DNA of 64,000 nucleotides from Gloeothece verrucosa PCC 7822 (GCF_000147335.1 NC_014502.1:186001-250000); one strand, 5' to 3'; numbered from the stretch's first letter, positions 8,794 to 17,701 are shown. Made by a program: numbers and translations. The notes: generated by a model not told the origin, from the sequence alone.

Positions 8794-9672
8794 TCACGCA
8801 TTGATTAAATGGTCTTGGGCTTCGGGGTCAGGATGCAGTTCGGCAACGGGGAAGGGGAAAAAATCTATCATGTATGGGTTCAGCAACCGCCACCATGTTT
8901 TTGTTTCAGGTTTCCAACTGAAGCCCCAGTCTGATGCTTTTTGTCTGTTGTCGAAACTGACCAGCGCTTTAAACTTCTTTCTGTCTGATGAATAGGGGAT
9001 GACCGGGAAATCAAAGGTTTCACCCCGATCCTTTTTCACCAAGGCGGCGCAATCTGGGTCCCATCTAAAACCACGACTTAAAACAGCTTCATTGTCTAAC
9101 CCATTAATTTTTTTCGGGGCGATGGCTTCGACTAATGGCAGTTGAGCGATCCGAAACTGTTCAGATAAATTTGGGACTCGGTTGAAGACTTCTTTAAGTA
9201 ATAGACAGTCGTCAATGGCTCGGTGAGTGCAACTGATTCCAATCCCGTAGAATTGGGAGAGACTAATTAAGTCTCTTTTGCCGTTATATTGTTTAGGAAA
9301 TAGTTCAAAATCTTTATAAGTACATAGCCAAATTTTATCCCACTTCTGTGCCCATGTCGACTTTTTAATTACTTCTTTATCAAAATTAGCATTATGAGCA
9401 ACTATTACATCAGCACACGAGTAAGCCGCCTGTAACCAATTGAGAAAATATTGTTGCTGCTGTGGGCAAAGTTGAGTCGCTTCTGGTACAATTTTGTTAA
9501 TCCAATACGCTTGGTTGCTATCTGCATCTGTCGCTATTAACGAGGAGCCACAACTGAGCATACATTGCCCCGTTACCGAGTAAAGAACCGCCCCGACTTC
9601 GAGAACTTTGGGATGGTCTTTATCCCCGTCAGTTTCGCTATCAATTATGAGGCACGTTTCCACTTCTATCAT
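8794..9672 (-). CDS. DEDDh-type 3'-5' exonuclease with C-terminal W-rich module
   Basis: A DnaQ/RNase T-like exonuclease of 292 residues. D11 and E13 form the DxE of motif I (LIIDSETDGD), AHNANFDKEVI supplies the motif II aspartate, and HRAIDDCLLL supplies the motif III histidine and aspartate, so the active site looks complete. The last 110 residues contain two related GFxWxP elements (GFRWDPDC and GFSWKPETKTWWR), reminiscent of the small DUF5710-like module of mobile-element proteins. It is probably a processive or proofreading accessory of plasmid DNA metabolism and lies in the minus-strand nuclease block. Confidence 0.82.
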   Translation of the reverse strand: MIEVETCLIIDSETDGDKDHPKVLEVGAVLYSVTGQCMLSCGSSLIATDADSNQAYWINKIVPEATQLCPQQQQYFLNWLQAAYSCADVIVAHNANFDKEVIKKSTWAQKWDKIWLCTYKDFELFPKQYNGKRDLISLSQFYGIGISCTHRAIDDCLLLKEVFNRVPNLSEQFRIAQLPLVEAIAPKKINGLDNEAVLSRGFRWDPDCAALVKKDRGETFDFPVIPYSSDRKKFKALVSFDNRQKASDWGFSWKPETKTWWRLLNPYMIDFFPFPVAELHPDPEAQDHLINA

Positions 9673-9699
9673 CGTCTGTAATCCTTATTTGGCAAAAGT

Positions 9700-10002
9700 T
9701 TATTCAAATACTGGTGGCTGATAGTTTTTCACTATCTCAAAAATTTCTTGGGGCACTTCTTGTTCAAAATCATCGGTTTCTATTGGGACGGTAGCAATTC
9801 TTGAACCGTAGCCGGAAAGAAGAAGAAAATATTTAACCTTTCCTTCAGAAAAACCTCTTTTAACCGCCGCTTCTAGTCCAGCTTCTAGGTCAGTATATAA
9901 TTGCTCAAGTTCTGTGTCGGTTACGGGGGGAATATCTGTAATCGTGTAACCAACTTCTATATAAAAAGGATAGTATTCTTCGTTGAATTCGTCAAGGTTC
10001 AT
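9700..10002 (-). CDS. Hypothetical small acidic protein
   Basis: A 100-residue acidic protein (MNLDEFNEEYYPFYIEVGYT) with no recognised domain. It is 27 bp upstream of the exonuclease gene on the same strand, so it is likely in the same transcript. Confidence 0.6.
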   Translation of the reverse strand: MNLDEFNEEYYPFYIEVGYTITDIPPVTDTELEQLYTDLEAGLEAAVKRGFSEGKVKYFLLLSGYGSRIATVPIETDDFEQEVPQEIFEIVKNYQPPVFE

Positions 10003-10058
10003 GGGGAAATTTTATTGAAATTTGCTTTGGGGTCTTCTTGATTTTAAAAACTGCTTCA

Positions 10059-10670
10059 TCATCGAGCGAAGGTCACGATAATATTTAGCTTTCTACAATG
10101 ATTTTCTATAAGCCGCTTTCCTTCAGGAGAAGGATTTTCCATTAAAATAATCCTCCTACTATGACTAGGAAAGTAGTCGCTGTAGACTAAAACCTGACCG
10201 AGAGCAGCTTGCCAATTTTTTAAATTTTTTACTTCTATGACCTCAGATGAAGTTAATATGTCAATTTTTCCAGCCGGCGTAGAAACTTCTATTTGTCCAT
10301 TAAGTTTTGCTGCCCAACTATTCCTATAAAAATCTTCAACTCTGGTAACTTTATTTGAAGCAAATTTTTGATGGGGAATAGGCAAGTTATTTAGTTGATA
10401 ATAATTGTTAAAAGCTTTTTGTGTACATTTTGAGCCAGCTTCAAAAGCATAATGTTGAATTATGATGTGAATCGCTTTTAAAGGAATTCCAGCTTGAAAA
10501 AATGAACGAGGAACAAACCCTTGTTCAATAAGCTTTTGACCCAGTTTTGTCAAAGATTTTTCATCAACTCCGGCTAATCTAGCAGCCCCCCGGCTCGAGG
10601 TTCTTGTACTGCCATCTGGGAAGAGGGTGAATTCGTCACGGATTGAAGAGGGTAAAGTGATACTGTTCAT
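10059..10670 (-). CDS. PD-(D/E)XK nuclease-like protein with N-terminal DNA-binding-type region
   Basis: A 203-residue protein. Residues 1-100 resemble a KilA/antirepressor-type or HTH-like region (SSRGAARLAGVDEKSLTKLG). Residues 134-164 contain a core nuclease motif, D137 in GKIDILT and E146-V-K148 in EVIEVKNLKNW, followed by ALGQVLVYS with the conserved Gln seen in many restriction-endonuclease-like folds. This layout occurs in phage and large-virus proteins of uncertain role. It is separated by 63 bp from the next nuclease gene upstream. Confidence 0.65.
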   Translation of the reverse strand: MNSITLPSSIRDEFTLFPDGSTRTSSRGAARLAGVDEKSLTKLGQKLIEQGFVPRSFFQAGIPLKAIHIIIQHYAFEAGSKCTQKAFNNYYQLNNLPIPHQKFASNKVTRVEDFYRNSWAAKLNGQIEVSTPAGKIDILTSSEVIEVKNLKNWQAALGQVLVYSDYFPSHSRRIILMENPSPEGKRLIENHCRKLNIIVTFAR

Positions 10671-10733
10671 AATTGGTTAAATCTCTAGTTGTATGAAACA
10701 ATGGGCGATGGCGCGTGTGTAGTGGCATTCATT

Positions 10734-11459
10734 TCAAGCCACAATATTTTCAAGTTGTTGAGTATTAAACTTTTTAAGCCTTGCGATCGCTTCTCCATAA
10801 CACTCATTCCACAAATTAGATGGCAGATGAATAATCTGGTACTGAGCTTTAGTCAGCACCACGATCCAAATCTCAGAAATAGATATATCGTGATATTCGG
10901 TCAGCATCTTATAAAAAGTTGCTTGAAGAAAAGCACGTTTAAGATAAGGATTGGCGTTATCCCAAGTCAAAAAGCGTGGGGGAATTTCTGATGGCTCTAA
11001 TTTTCGGTATTCGTTCCAATATGGGGTATAGCTGCGGTTTTTTGTTTCAGGATCGTAGCTCCAGGTTCCTTCTGTTGATTTAAGATCGATTAAAGCCGTA
11101 GTTTTCCCATCCCACGACAAAACTAAATCAGGAGTTCCACCGTACCGTAATACAGGATGAATAAGCGGCTGCTCACTTAGCAATATTTTTGCCTCTGATT
11201 GAACCACTCCACCAACAAAGCCGCATATACTGCCCCACCAGGGTAAGATAATCTCATCAATGGTTGGTGTAGTCCCACTTAGTAGATCGGCAATCGCCGC
11301 ATGACAGCAACTCCCTCGGTACATACGTTCTTGCCTTTTCTTCTCTTCTGACGGCGTAAAAGTTTTGGATGGGGTTTCAGTAGTCGTGTCTAGGATTTGA
11401 TTGACTGAGGGCAATATAGACCCGTCTGGATGGATGTATGGGGGTTTATCCTTTTTCAT
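10734..11459 (-). CDS. PD-(D/E)XK exonuclease, RecB/Cas4-like
   Basis: A 241-residue nuclease-fold protein. H53 in RGSCCHAAI, E89 in VVQSEAKIL, D111 in GGTPDLVL and D125-L-K127 in ALIDLKST fit the H...E...D...(D/E)xK order of RecB/phage-type exonucleases, and a terminal QATFYKML helix supplies the QxxxY motif. All catalytic positions appear to be kept. It is 5 bp downstream of the 11464 gene and so part of a tight minus-strand operon. It is likely a recombination or end-processing exonuclease. Confidence 0.78.
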   Translation of the reverse strand: MKKDKPPYIHPDGSILPSVNQILDTTTETPSKTFTPSEEKKRQERMYRGSCCHAAIADLLSGTTPTIDEIILPWWGSICGFVGGVVQSEAKILLSEQPLIHPVLRYGGTPDLVLSWDGKTTALIDLKSTEGTWSYDPETKNRSYTPYWNEYRKLEPSEIPPRFLTWDNANPYLKRAFLQATFYKMLTEYHDISISEIWIVVLTKAQYQIIHLPSNLWNECYGEAIARLKKFNTQQLENIVA

Positions 11460-11463
11460 TGCT

Positions 11464-11814
11464 CTAAAGTTCTCCTGTAGTCGGTAAGGTGCAGCAGTAA
11501 GAGAAAATCTCGCTCAAAGAATATTTGTTGATTAATCGTCTTAGAATTGCTTCTAAATCTTGGTTCTGTTCGAGAATTGAGGGAGTTCCTGCGTTGCCTT
11601 CTAATTGTTCAAAAGTCGAACACCACCGCACCGACACATCAAAGGCATCTCCATTAGGAGCTAAAAATTCTCCGGTTGCCCCTCCATCGGATAAAGCCGA
11701 GGCGATGACCATCAGTAAATCGAGTAAGCCGTTTTTGTTGCCTTTGATGAAATTTAATTCAGGTTCGATGACCAAAACCGAGTATTGTTCAGGAATTGGT
11801 GAAATGCCAGTCAT
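11464..11814 (-). CDS. Hypothetical protein
   Basis: A 116-residue protein with mixed strands and helices (YSVLVIEPELNFI, then a helix around DLLMVIASALSDGG). No family is recognised. Its ATG overlaps the stop of the 11811-12092 gene (ATGA), and it is followed by the exonuclease gene after 4 bp, so all three are probably one transcript. Confidence 0.6.
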   Translation of the reverse strand: MTGISPIPEQYSVLVIEPELNFIKGNKNGLLDLLMVIASALSDGGATGEFLAPNGDAFDVSVRWCSTFEQLEGNAGTPSILEQNQDLEAILRRLINKYSLSEIFSYCCTLPTTGEL

Positions 11815-12092
11815 AATACTGCCTCAATTGTTGTTGTGGGGGATTTAAGAAAAATACGGTTGAGTCGCCGTAATTGGCGCTGTGCGGATTGGGCTGCCGT
11901 TAAGGTTGGGTAATGTCTGGCTTTGTACTTCTGAGATGTCCAGTTGTTTCCGTCCCAGTAACGATTATCTGCACTGACCAATAAATAGTATTTGGCTATT
12001 ACGTTGAATAAACTTGTTTGTTCTACCTCTTGCATGGCAAAAAACTTTTTTTCATCGGATTCCTGCTGCGTAGCGATAATGGTATTATTCAA
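11811..12092 (-). CDS. Hypothetical protein
   Basis: A 93-residue protein. Its central part, KYYLLVSADNRYWDGNNW, followed by KARHYPTLTAAQSAQRQLRR, resembles a short strand-strand-helix module, but no family is recognised. It is coupled to the next gene by a 4-bp overlap. Confidence 0.55.
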   Translation of the reverse strand: MNNTIIATQQESDEKKFFAMQEVEQTSLFNVIAKYYLLVSADNRYWDGNNWTSQKYKARHYPTLTAAQSAQRQLRRLNRIFLKSPTTTIEAVL

Positions 12093-12143
12093 AACATTGG
12101 TTGGTGAAAGAGGGGAGAACTGTCCCCTCTCCCCCAGGTATTT

Positions 12144-12638
12144 CTAAAATGGTTCGATTTCAGCTTCTAAATCGCTTTGGTGCAGCAATTCCTCTTCCGT
12201 GAACCAGCGTAGTTCATGCTTGCAGTGGCGATCTACAATTCCGTAGAGCCAGTAGGGTTCGTCACTTAAACGCTCATTACCTCTGACTTTGATGGTTGGC
12301 TCAACCAGTTGTATTGCTTTGATACGGTATAAATTTAATTCAGAGGTCGTTCCAGCAGCGATCGCTTTTTCGTATTCAGAAGCGATCGCTACTTCCTGTC
12401 CCCAAACAAATTTAGGTTGGGAGTACCCATAGTCGCCATCGTGGAAAGCCGGGGTGAAGCCGATGCAGATTTGTGTCTTTTCTTGAGGCTGTGTCCGGTA
12501 CTCGATGCGGGGGATACCTGCGACTTGAACCGTTTGCGTTTCGTAGGTAAATTCGTTGCTTTCTTTATGCAAAGGATCAACTTTCAACAAGCTAACACTT
12601 TGATCGGATCTGTTTTGAGCCGGTAAAGTATATGTCAT
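12144..12638 (-). CDS. Hypothetical protein with SSB-tip-like C-terminus
   Basis: The start is taken at MTYTLPAQN (12638). Its 164 residues are rich in beta strands (VQVAGIPRIEYRTQPQEKTQ, VRGNERLSDEPYWLYG). The C-terminus is acidic and ends EAEIEPF, close to the D/E-rich IPF tip through which SSB proteins recruit partners. No OB fold is obvious by eye. It is the first gene of the leftward DNA-metabolism block, facing the XRE regulator across a divergent control region. Confidence 0.55.
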   Translation of the reverse strand: MTYTLPAQNRSDQSVSLLKVDPLHKESNEFTYETQTVQVAGIPRIEYRTQPQEKTQICIGFTPAFHDGDYGYSQPKFVWGQEVAIASEYEKAIAAGTTSELNLYRIKAIQLVEPTIKVRGNERLSDEPYWLYGIVDRHCKHELRWFTEEELLHQSDLEAEIEPF

Positions 12639-12780
12639 AATTAATCTCAACAGAATTTTAGAAAAAGGAGAGCGGGCTTAAGTGGGATTAATGACCCGTT
12701 CTCCTATATTTATTGGTTGGTAATGAGAAATTCCCATGTAAGGCAAAAGCCTTCTGACAACTCTCACTCTTAATATACCA

Positions 12781-12886
12781 ACTATTAGTAGGTTAATCAA
12801 TAGTTAGCTAAATGATAGTTATTTATCTATTGGCGCTCTTTAGATAACTCGTCTTAATAGATAGACTACTAATAGTAGGTTAAAAT
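12781..12886. promoter_or_regulatory. Divergent control region with repeated CTAxTAGTAGGTTAA operators
   Basis: ACTATTAGTAGGTTAA at 12781 and CTACTAATAGTAGGTTAA near 12867 are two copies of one motif in the same orientation. The second contains the palindrome CTACT-AAT-AGTAG. They lie upstream of the XRE regulator and downstream of the divergent 12638 start, as expected for an autoregulated switch. Further ATAG/TTATCTA-like elements lie between the copies. Confidence 0.5.
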
Positions 12887-12907
12887 ATTGGTTGGTGAAT
12901 TGAGAGT

Positions 12908-13276
12908 ATGAGCGTGGAAATTCGACTTAAAGAAATTAGACAGAGTAGGCAACTCTCTCAAAATAAGTTGGCTAGACTCTTAGAAATGTCTTTAGCCAAT
13001 GTACAGAAGATGGAATACGGCAAGGCCAAAGCCATCCCTTTTGAAACTTTAGATAAGCTTTGTAAAATTCTTGAATGCCAAGTTGGAGAGTTAATTGTGT
13101 TTATTCCTGATTCTGAAGATAAACCACAGGTTTCAACCACATCTAGCTTCTTTAGCTTAGAAGAAGCTTCATCGTCTGATAAAGATAATACTCAGGCAAA
13201 GAAACTTACTGACTCTTCTGTAAATGTAGTTGCCTCTCAAAAAGCGGTTACAGCACTTCTAGACAAAGACAAATAA
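12908..13276 (+). CDS. XRE-family transcriptional regulator
   Basis: A 122-residue protein. Residues 4-62 form a Cro/CI-type helix-turn-helix (IRLKEIRQSRQLSQNKLARLL and EMSLANVQKMEYGKA, ending FETLDKLCKILECQVGELI). The tail of about 55 residues is polar and probably disordered. It starts 22 bp downstream of a repeated palindromic motif and diverges from the leftward gene block, so it probably controls one or both directions. Confidence 0.82.
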   Translation: MSVEIRLKEIRQSRQLSQNKLARLLEMSLANVQKMEYGKAKAIPFETLDKLCKILECQVGELIVFIPDSEDKPQVSTTSSFFSLEEASSSDKDNTQAKKLTDSSVNVVASQKAVTALLDKDK

Positions 13277-13302
13277 AAAAAGCTGGCACTCCCTTCTAGC
13301 AA

Positions 13303-13545
13303 TTGCTTATAAGCTGCATTTTGCACACAGAGGCTACCAAGCCGAAAAAATATCTAATTATAAACATTACTATTGTACTTCCGCAGCTTAATTCGCGTAA
13401 TGCCATAAATGGAGAACTCCAGCCGCTTCAAGTTCAATATCAAATTCTCGCTCTAACTCAAACCAGAGAACTGCGCCAAAGGTGGCATTCTTTTTACTCC
13501 AAAAGCGATCACCTCTATCAAACAATCCGAAAATTCATGACTTAA
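13303..13545 (+). CDS. Doubtful small ORF
   Basis: An 80-codon frame after the XRE gene. The second half (LQPLQVQYQILALTQTRELR and onward) looks protein-like, while the first part is unconvincing. No ribosome-binding site is clear. It may be a remnant. The rest of 13277-13625 shows nothing else. Confidence 0.25.
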   Translation: MLISCILHTEATKPKKYLIINITIVLPQLNSRNAINGELQPLQVQYQILALTQTRELRQRWHSFYSKSDHLYQTIRKFMT

Positions 13546-13625
13546 TAAAACTTAAACAGAAGACCTTGCGCTCAAGACGAGCAAAAACTATGGGCCAAAT
13601 CATTTCTTTATAGTAGAAGGAAGAT

Positions 13626-14402
13626 ATGCTATTTTCTCAACAGACAGCCTTAACGCTAATCCAATCAAATGATCCGTTTCCTGTAGATTTTGAGCAAGCT
13701 TGGAATTGGATTGCTTACAGCACTAAGCAAAAAGCAAAAAACAAGTTACTTAATAACTTTGAAAAAGGAATTGATTATTTAACCGAATGGGTGAAAACTC
13801 CATCTGGCGGTCGTCCTAGCGAATCGATCAAACTTAGTATCGATTGTTTTAAATCATTCGGGATGATGGCAGGAACACAAAAAGGGAAAGAAATCCGTCG
13901 TTATTTTTTAGAGTGCGAACGGATTGCCAAACAGGCCGTTGAAATTATTCCCGCCCAAGCCAAAGAAATAGAGAAACTTAAGCTAGAAGTGGAACTGGCT
14001 AGAATCCAAGAGCGGCTACTCATGACTACTCAAGCCATAGCGACTTTACATGGAAGTGAAATGGTTGCTTTAATCTTGGGTAAGCCGGATGCGATCGTAA
14101 CTAAAACCGAAAGAGTCGAAACCTTAGTACCAGTTGATGAATACGGTAGAGCTATCACCAGATATGATGGCGTAGGCATAACCTACTTAGCTCGTCGATA
14201 CGGTTTTGGAAACAACACAAAAGCTTGTTATCACTGGTTAGCGACCATAGGCGTTAGTGACGAGCAATGGTTAATCGAACCAGCTTTAGTTAAAGCTAAA
14301 AAACTTCCGCGTGACCTTATTCCTTGGCTCGATAGGCAACATTCGGCTAAAAAAGGAACTAGGCAAATGCTTTTGGGGGAATTCAACAATCCCAACGATT
14401 AA
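13626..14402 (+). CDS. Antirepressor-like protein (AntA/BRO-type N-terminus)
   Basis: A 258-residue protein preceded by GAAGGA 5 bp before the ATG. Residues 18-105 (FEQAWNWIAYSTKQKAKNKL, GGRPSESIKLSIDCFKSFG, GKEIRRYFLECERIAK) match the N-terminal DNA-binding-type domain of cyanobacterial and phage antirepressor proteins. A coiled coil follows near 110-140. The C-terminal part (GITYLARRYGFGNNTKACYH) looks like a second antirepressor/KilA-C-type module. It is located between the XRE regulator and the replication helicase, so it may modulate replication or the XRE switch. Confidence 0.65.
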   Translation: MLFSQQTALTLIQSNDPFPVDFEQAWNWIAYSTKQKAKNKLLNNFEKGIDYLTEWVKTPSGGRPSESIKLSIDCFKSFGMMAGTQKGKEIRRYFLECERIAKQAVEIIPAQAKEIEKLKLEVELARIQERLLMTTQAIATLHGSEMVALILGKPDAIVTKTERVETLVPVDEYGRAITRYDGVGITYLARRYGFGNNTKACYHWLATIGVSDEQWLIEPALVKAKKLPRDLIPWLDRQHSAKKGTRQMLLGEFNNPND

Positions 14403-14429
14403 ACACAGAAAATAGCCGGGGTTCCCCTG

Positions 14430-14518
14430 GTGGCAAAAACTGATTTTCCCAGAGGCTTTCCCATGCCTCTCAATATCGTACTAATTTTATTGTCTCTCAC
14501 TCCTTCAGATTTTGCCAC
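14430..14518. promoter_or_regulatory. Imperfect inverted repeat in helicase leader
   Basis: GTGGCAAAAACTG at 14430-14442 pairs with CAGATTTTGCCAC at 14506-14518 with one mismatch, in the 158-bp gap before the helicase gene. It could form a leader hairpin or operator. Confidence 0.3.
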
Positions 14519-14560
14519 TGTTTTACGGGAACTCCACCAATAGACAAAAACTGGAGGATT

Positions 14561-16798
14561 ATGACCACAACAACGATTGATAAACCAATAGAATATAAAT
14601 TACTCGCAAACCCTGAAGCCGAGGAGCTAATATTAGGCGGCATTCTCTTCGATCCCCGAGCGATAAGCCGCGTGGCTGACATCCTTGCCCCTGAGCATTT
14701 CTACGTTCGCTCCCACGCCACAATATACGAAACCGCCCTAGAACTGTATCGCTCTGAACTGCCCACCGATTTGATGACGATGCAGCATCGGTTAGAAGAA
14801 AAGGGCGTGTTAGAGCAAATAGGGGGTCTTTCGCGCTTAGGCACTCTAATTGAGCGAACGGTGTCAGCCGCTAATATTGATGTCTATGCTAAGAATATAG
14901 TCAGAAAGCATTGGGAGAAGCGGGAATTACAATCTTTAAGCTATAAAATAAGCGAATGGTTAGAAGATCCTGAGTATTCCCCCGCTCAAATCCAGGAATT
15001 AATCATCAATCAAGCGAATGCTCTTAATGTTGCTTCAGACGATAAATCTTTATTAAATCGAGCGATTGCTCAAATAAAGCAAATCCTCAAAATCCCTGAT
15101 TTAACTGAACTTCAACAGAACGCCAAGCTAGAACACCTACGCTCGGAACTAAAGATCAATCCCTATCAATGGGAGAACAACTTTGTCCAAGCCGCTAAAA
15201 AGGAACTTCGAGGAGAAACCCAAAAAGCGCGGCTGCGACTGGAGATTTTGGCTTACGTCCAAACTCTAGACCCGTATGAGAAAATGTTACTGAAAAGTCA
15301 CATTTCTAGCCATTACCGCTTGTCTAAAGCTGATTTAAATTATTTAGTCCAACAGACTGAAAAAGAGTTAGAAACAATGGCTCAATCAGATTTTAGTTTC
15401 GACGAGTTTTTAAATAGTGGTACAGTGGGCTTGCAGTGGCTCGTTCCTGGTATTTTGCCTGTAGGGGAAACGGTGTTATTAGCCGCTCTAGCCAAAACCG
15501 GTAAAACTCTCTTGGCGACTGACATAGCCTACGGCGTGTTAACAGGTGAACGAGTTCTGGGGGAGCAACCAGGAGTCAAAGGTAAAGTTGTGCTAGTCAC
15601 CTCGGATGAGTCTGGTAATTCAACCAAGAGGCGGCTAAGGGCAAAAGGCTTTGATTTGCTGGCTAACCGTAATGATCTAAGAATCATAACCAAGCTGGAC
15701 ATCAACGACCTCTCACCCCTAGACAAAGCACTGGGAGAACATCAACCGGTGTTGGTAATCATTGACTCATTAACCAGCATTACCGATAATTTAGGAGTCA
15801 GTGAGAAAGACCCTGAGTTTGCCCGAAGTATTTACCGTCTTAAAAACTTAATCGGTAGCTATGGCGCATCAGGGATATTAATACATCATGAGAACAAATG
15901 TCCTGATGCCAAGGGAATCAACCAAGTCTCAGGAAGTGCAAGAATTGTAGCCGCTACTTGGGGCGTATGGCAACTGAAGGCCGTCAACCCTGACGACGAA
16001 CAAGATCCTCGTCGCTGGTTAAAAGTTAAGCCGCGTGAAGGTCAAGCCGTTTGCCATATTCTCAAGCTCAATCCTAAAGATTTGTGGGCATCTTCTACTA
16101 TTTTCGAGTACGTTGGCGAGTTTGGAGATGAAAACGGCGAGAAGCGGACACAGGGACAGCGTGTGCTGGATTTACTGGGGAGGTTTGCGCCGCATGGGTT
16201 AGATTACAGCGAAATCGACTCCTATCTTAATATTGGACGGTCATTGTACACAGTCCTAGATCGCTTAGAAGACCGGCAACTAATTACTAAACAGCGTTCT
16301 CAACTTAACCCCAGGCGTTGGCTGTATTGTTTGCCGACTACTGGGGATGATGATGATGGTGGTGGTACTCCTCCGGTACCGGATACTCCGCCCTTTACTG
16401 AATGCCTCTGTGATCATGAGGCGATCTCTGTTGAACACTCAGAACCACATATTACCAGCAGCGCTGGCACAACTAATAATGGTAATGTGGCATCGGATGC
16501 GGCTAGTTTATGCGGCGTTGAGGCTCAATTAGATGACGTTGAAGTAACGGATTCATCTAATTTAAATGATAATCAGATGGTAGAAACCAAACAATCTCAA
16601 CCGGTTCCCCTATTTGAAATTGGTCAAAAAGTAGATTGTTTTATTCCGACTTACGATTTAACACAAAAAGGAAGGACAATTGTTAATCGAGCGTTTAAAG
16701 TTTTTGAGTGGGTTTATCTACTTAATGATGCCGCTAATACTTGGGTTTATGAGCGTTATCTACGGGCAACAGTAATTAAAGATAATTCAGCCTCTTAA
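14561..16798 (+). CDS. DnaB-N/RepA-like replicative helicase with C-terminal winged helix
   Basis: A plasmid-type helicase of 745 residues. Residues 15-145 are the DnaB N-terminal domain (NPEAEELILGGILFDP through ERTVSAANIDVYAKNI). Residues about 285-520 are a RecA/RepA-like ATPase with a loop LAKTGKTLL near 312 and a Walker B-type strand VLVIIDSLTSI near 396. A winged-helix-like segment (GLDYSEIDSYLNI, YTVLDRLEDRQLI) follows near 545-590, then an acidic disordered linker and a small C-terminal module. The ATPase resembles RepA-type hexameric plasmid helicases more than chromosomal DnaB. GGAGG sits 5 bp before the ATG. It is likely the replication helicase of this replicon. Confidence 0.82.
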   Translation: MTTTTIDKPIEYKLLANPEAEELILGGILFDPRAISRVADILAPEHFYVRSHATIYETALELYRSELPTDLMTMQHRLEEKGVLEQIGGLSRLGTLIERTVSAANIDVYAKNIVRKHWEKRELQSLSYKISEWLEDPEYSPAQIQELIINQANALNVASDDKSLLNRAIAQIKQILKIPDLTELQQNAKLEHLRSELKINPYQWENNFVQAAKKELRGETQKARLRLEILAYVQTLDPYEKMLLKSHISSHYRLSKADLNYLVQQTEKELETMAQSDFSFDEFLNSGTVGLQWLVPGILPVGETVLLAALAKTGKTLLATDIAYGVLTGERVLGEQPGVKGKVVLVTSDESGNSTKRRLRAKGFDLLANRNDLRIITKLDINDLSPLDKALGEHQPVLVIIDSLTSITDNLGVSEKDPEFARSIYRLKNLIGSYGASGILIHHENKCPDAKGINQVSGSARIVAATWGVWQLKAVNPDDEQDPRRWLKVKPREGQAVCHILKLNPKDLWASSTIFEYVGEFGDENGEKRTQGQRVLDLLGRFAPHGLDYSEIDSYLNIGRSLYTVLDRLEDRQLITKQRSQLNPRRWLYCLPTTGDDDDGGGTPPVPDTPPFTECLCDHEAISVEHSEPHITSSAGTTNNGNVASDAASLCGVEAQLDDVEVTDSSNLNDNQMVETKQSQPVPLFEIGQKVDCFIPTYDLTQKGRTIVNRAFKVFEWVYLLNDAANTWVYERYLRATVIKDNSAS

Positions 16799-16962
16799 AC
16801 TTTGTCTAACTACGGCATCAACAACAACTAAAAAATCCGTTTTAAAGACCACTGTTATCGAGCGCATAGCTGTGGTAGCTAAAGTATGTAGGCTGGTTAT
16901 GTCAAATTATAACAAGCTCAAAGGGGGCTGCTTAAAAATTCAACAATTAAAGTTAAATCCTT

Positions 16963-17211
16963 TCAGGATTTCACTTCAATTAAGGAACGAACAGACAAAA
17001 TTTCATCTGGTTTTAAGGGTTTAACAGTAGATAAGGGAACAATAATCACGTTAATAGATTCTCCAATGGCATTAAATACTTCTAAAACATAACCATCTTC
17101 GCCATCGGTAGGATGGGGGACAAGATCAACTAAGGTGGCAATATCGCCTTTTTTTAGGTTATGTTCGGGAAAGTCTCGGTTTAATGAAACACGCTGGTAA
17201 AGTTCAAGCAT
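16963..17211 (-). CDS. DUF4926 family protein
   Basis: An 82-residue protein with the DUF4926 pattern: LYQRVSLNRDFPEHNLKKGD, then LVDLVPHPTDGEDGYVLEVF. It overlaps the upstream DUF6883 gene by 8 bp, a pairing often seen in cyanobacteria. A decayed copy of the same family lies at 41355-41516. Confidence 0.8.
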   Translation of the reverse strand: MLELYQRVSLNRDFPEHNLKKGDIATLVDLVPHPTDGEDGYVLEVFNAIGESINVIIVPLSTVKPLKPDEILSVRSLIEVKS

Positions 17212-17545
17212 TAGGTCTTTTCTCCTTTTTCGGTTTTAGTGTAATAAATTGAATTTGATTATCAATTTTACGTTTTAACCAGATGGTTATGACGGCTAAT
17301 TTTTTAGAACTAATTCCGATGATTTCACCTTCTACCCGATAAAATGTCCCGTATTCGTTGGTTATATCTTCTATGGCTTCTGTAGTTGAAACCAGTTCGA
17401 GAAGGCTATTTTTTAATGTCTCAGGGTTCGCGTGAGTAAAACCCGCTTGTGAGAGAAATTTGGATTTGTCGTCTTGTTCTCGATAGATTAGCAAGTATTT
17501 AGTGAGTTTATCATCAGGAATGATAACAGGTTGCGGTAATTTCAT
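17204..17545 (-). CDS. DUF6883 family protein
   Basis: A 113-residue protein of the DUF6883 type (KLPQPVIIPDDKLTKYLL, LKNSLLELVSTTEA, ending in FITLKPKKE). DUF6883 domains also occur as C-terminal modules of polymorphic-toxin-like proteins, so the overlap with DUF4926 invites a toxin-antitoxin reading, which is inference. It starts about 150 bp from the left end of the Tn7-like element. Confidence 0.7.
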   Translation of the reverse strand: MKLPQPVIIPDDKLTKYLLIYREQDDKSKFLSQAGFTHANPETLKNSLLELVSTTEAIEDITNEYGTFYRVEGEIIGISSKKLAVITIWLKRKIDNQIQFITLKPKKEKRPNA

Positions 17546-17701
17546 CTTTAATCACCCCTTTGGCTTAATTCTAATCTCTCCAATCATTAATTTAGGCGGA
17601 TCATTAATCATAAATCCCACCTTAGCCAGTTATTCCTAATTTCGGGCTCTAATCTAATATTTCCGCATTACTATTTTTAGGTGCTGTCTTCGCTTAAATG
17701 A

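Noticed and set aside
12096..12898. Three copies of TTGGTTGGT (near 12098, 12713 and 12889)
   Set aside because: Too short, in mixed contexts, and without a consistent position relative to genes.
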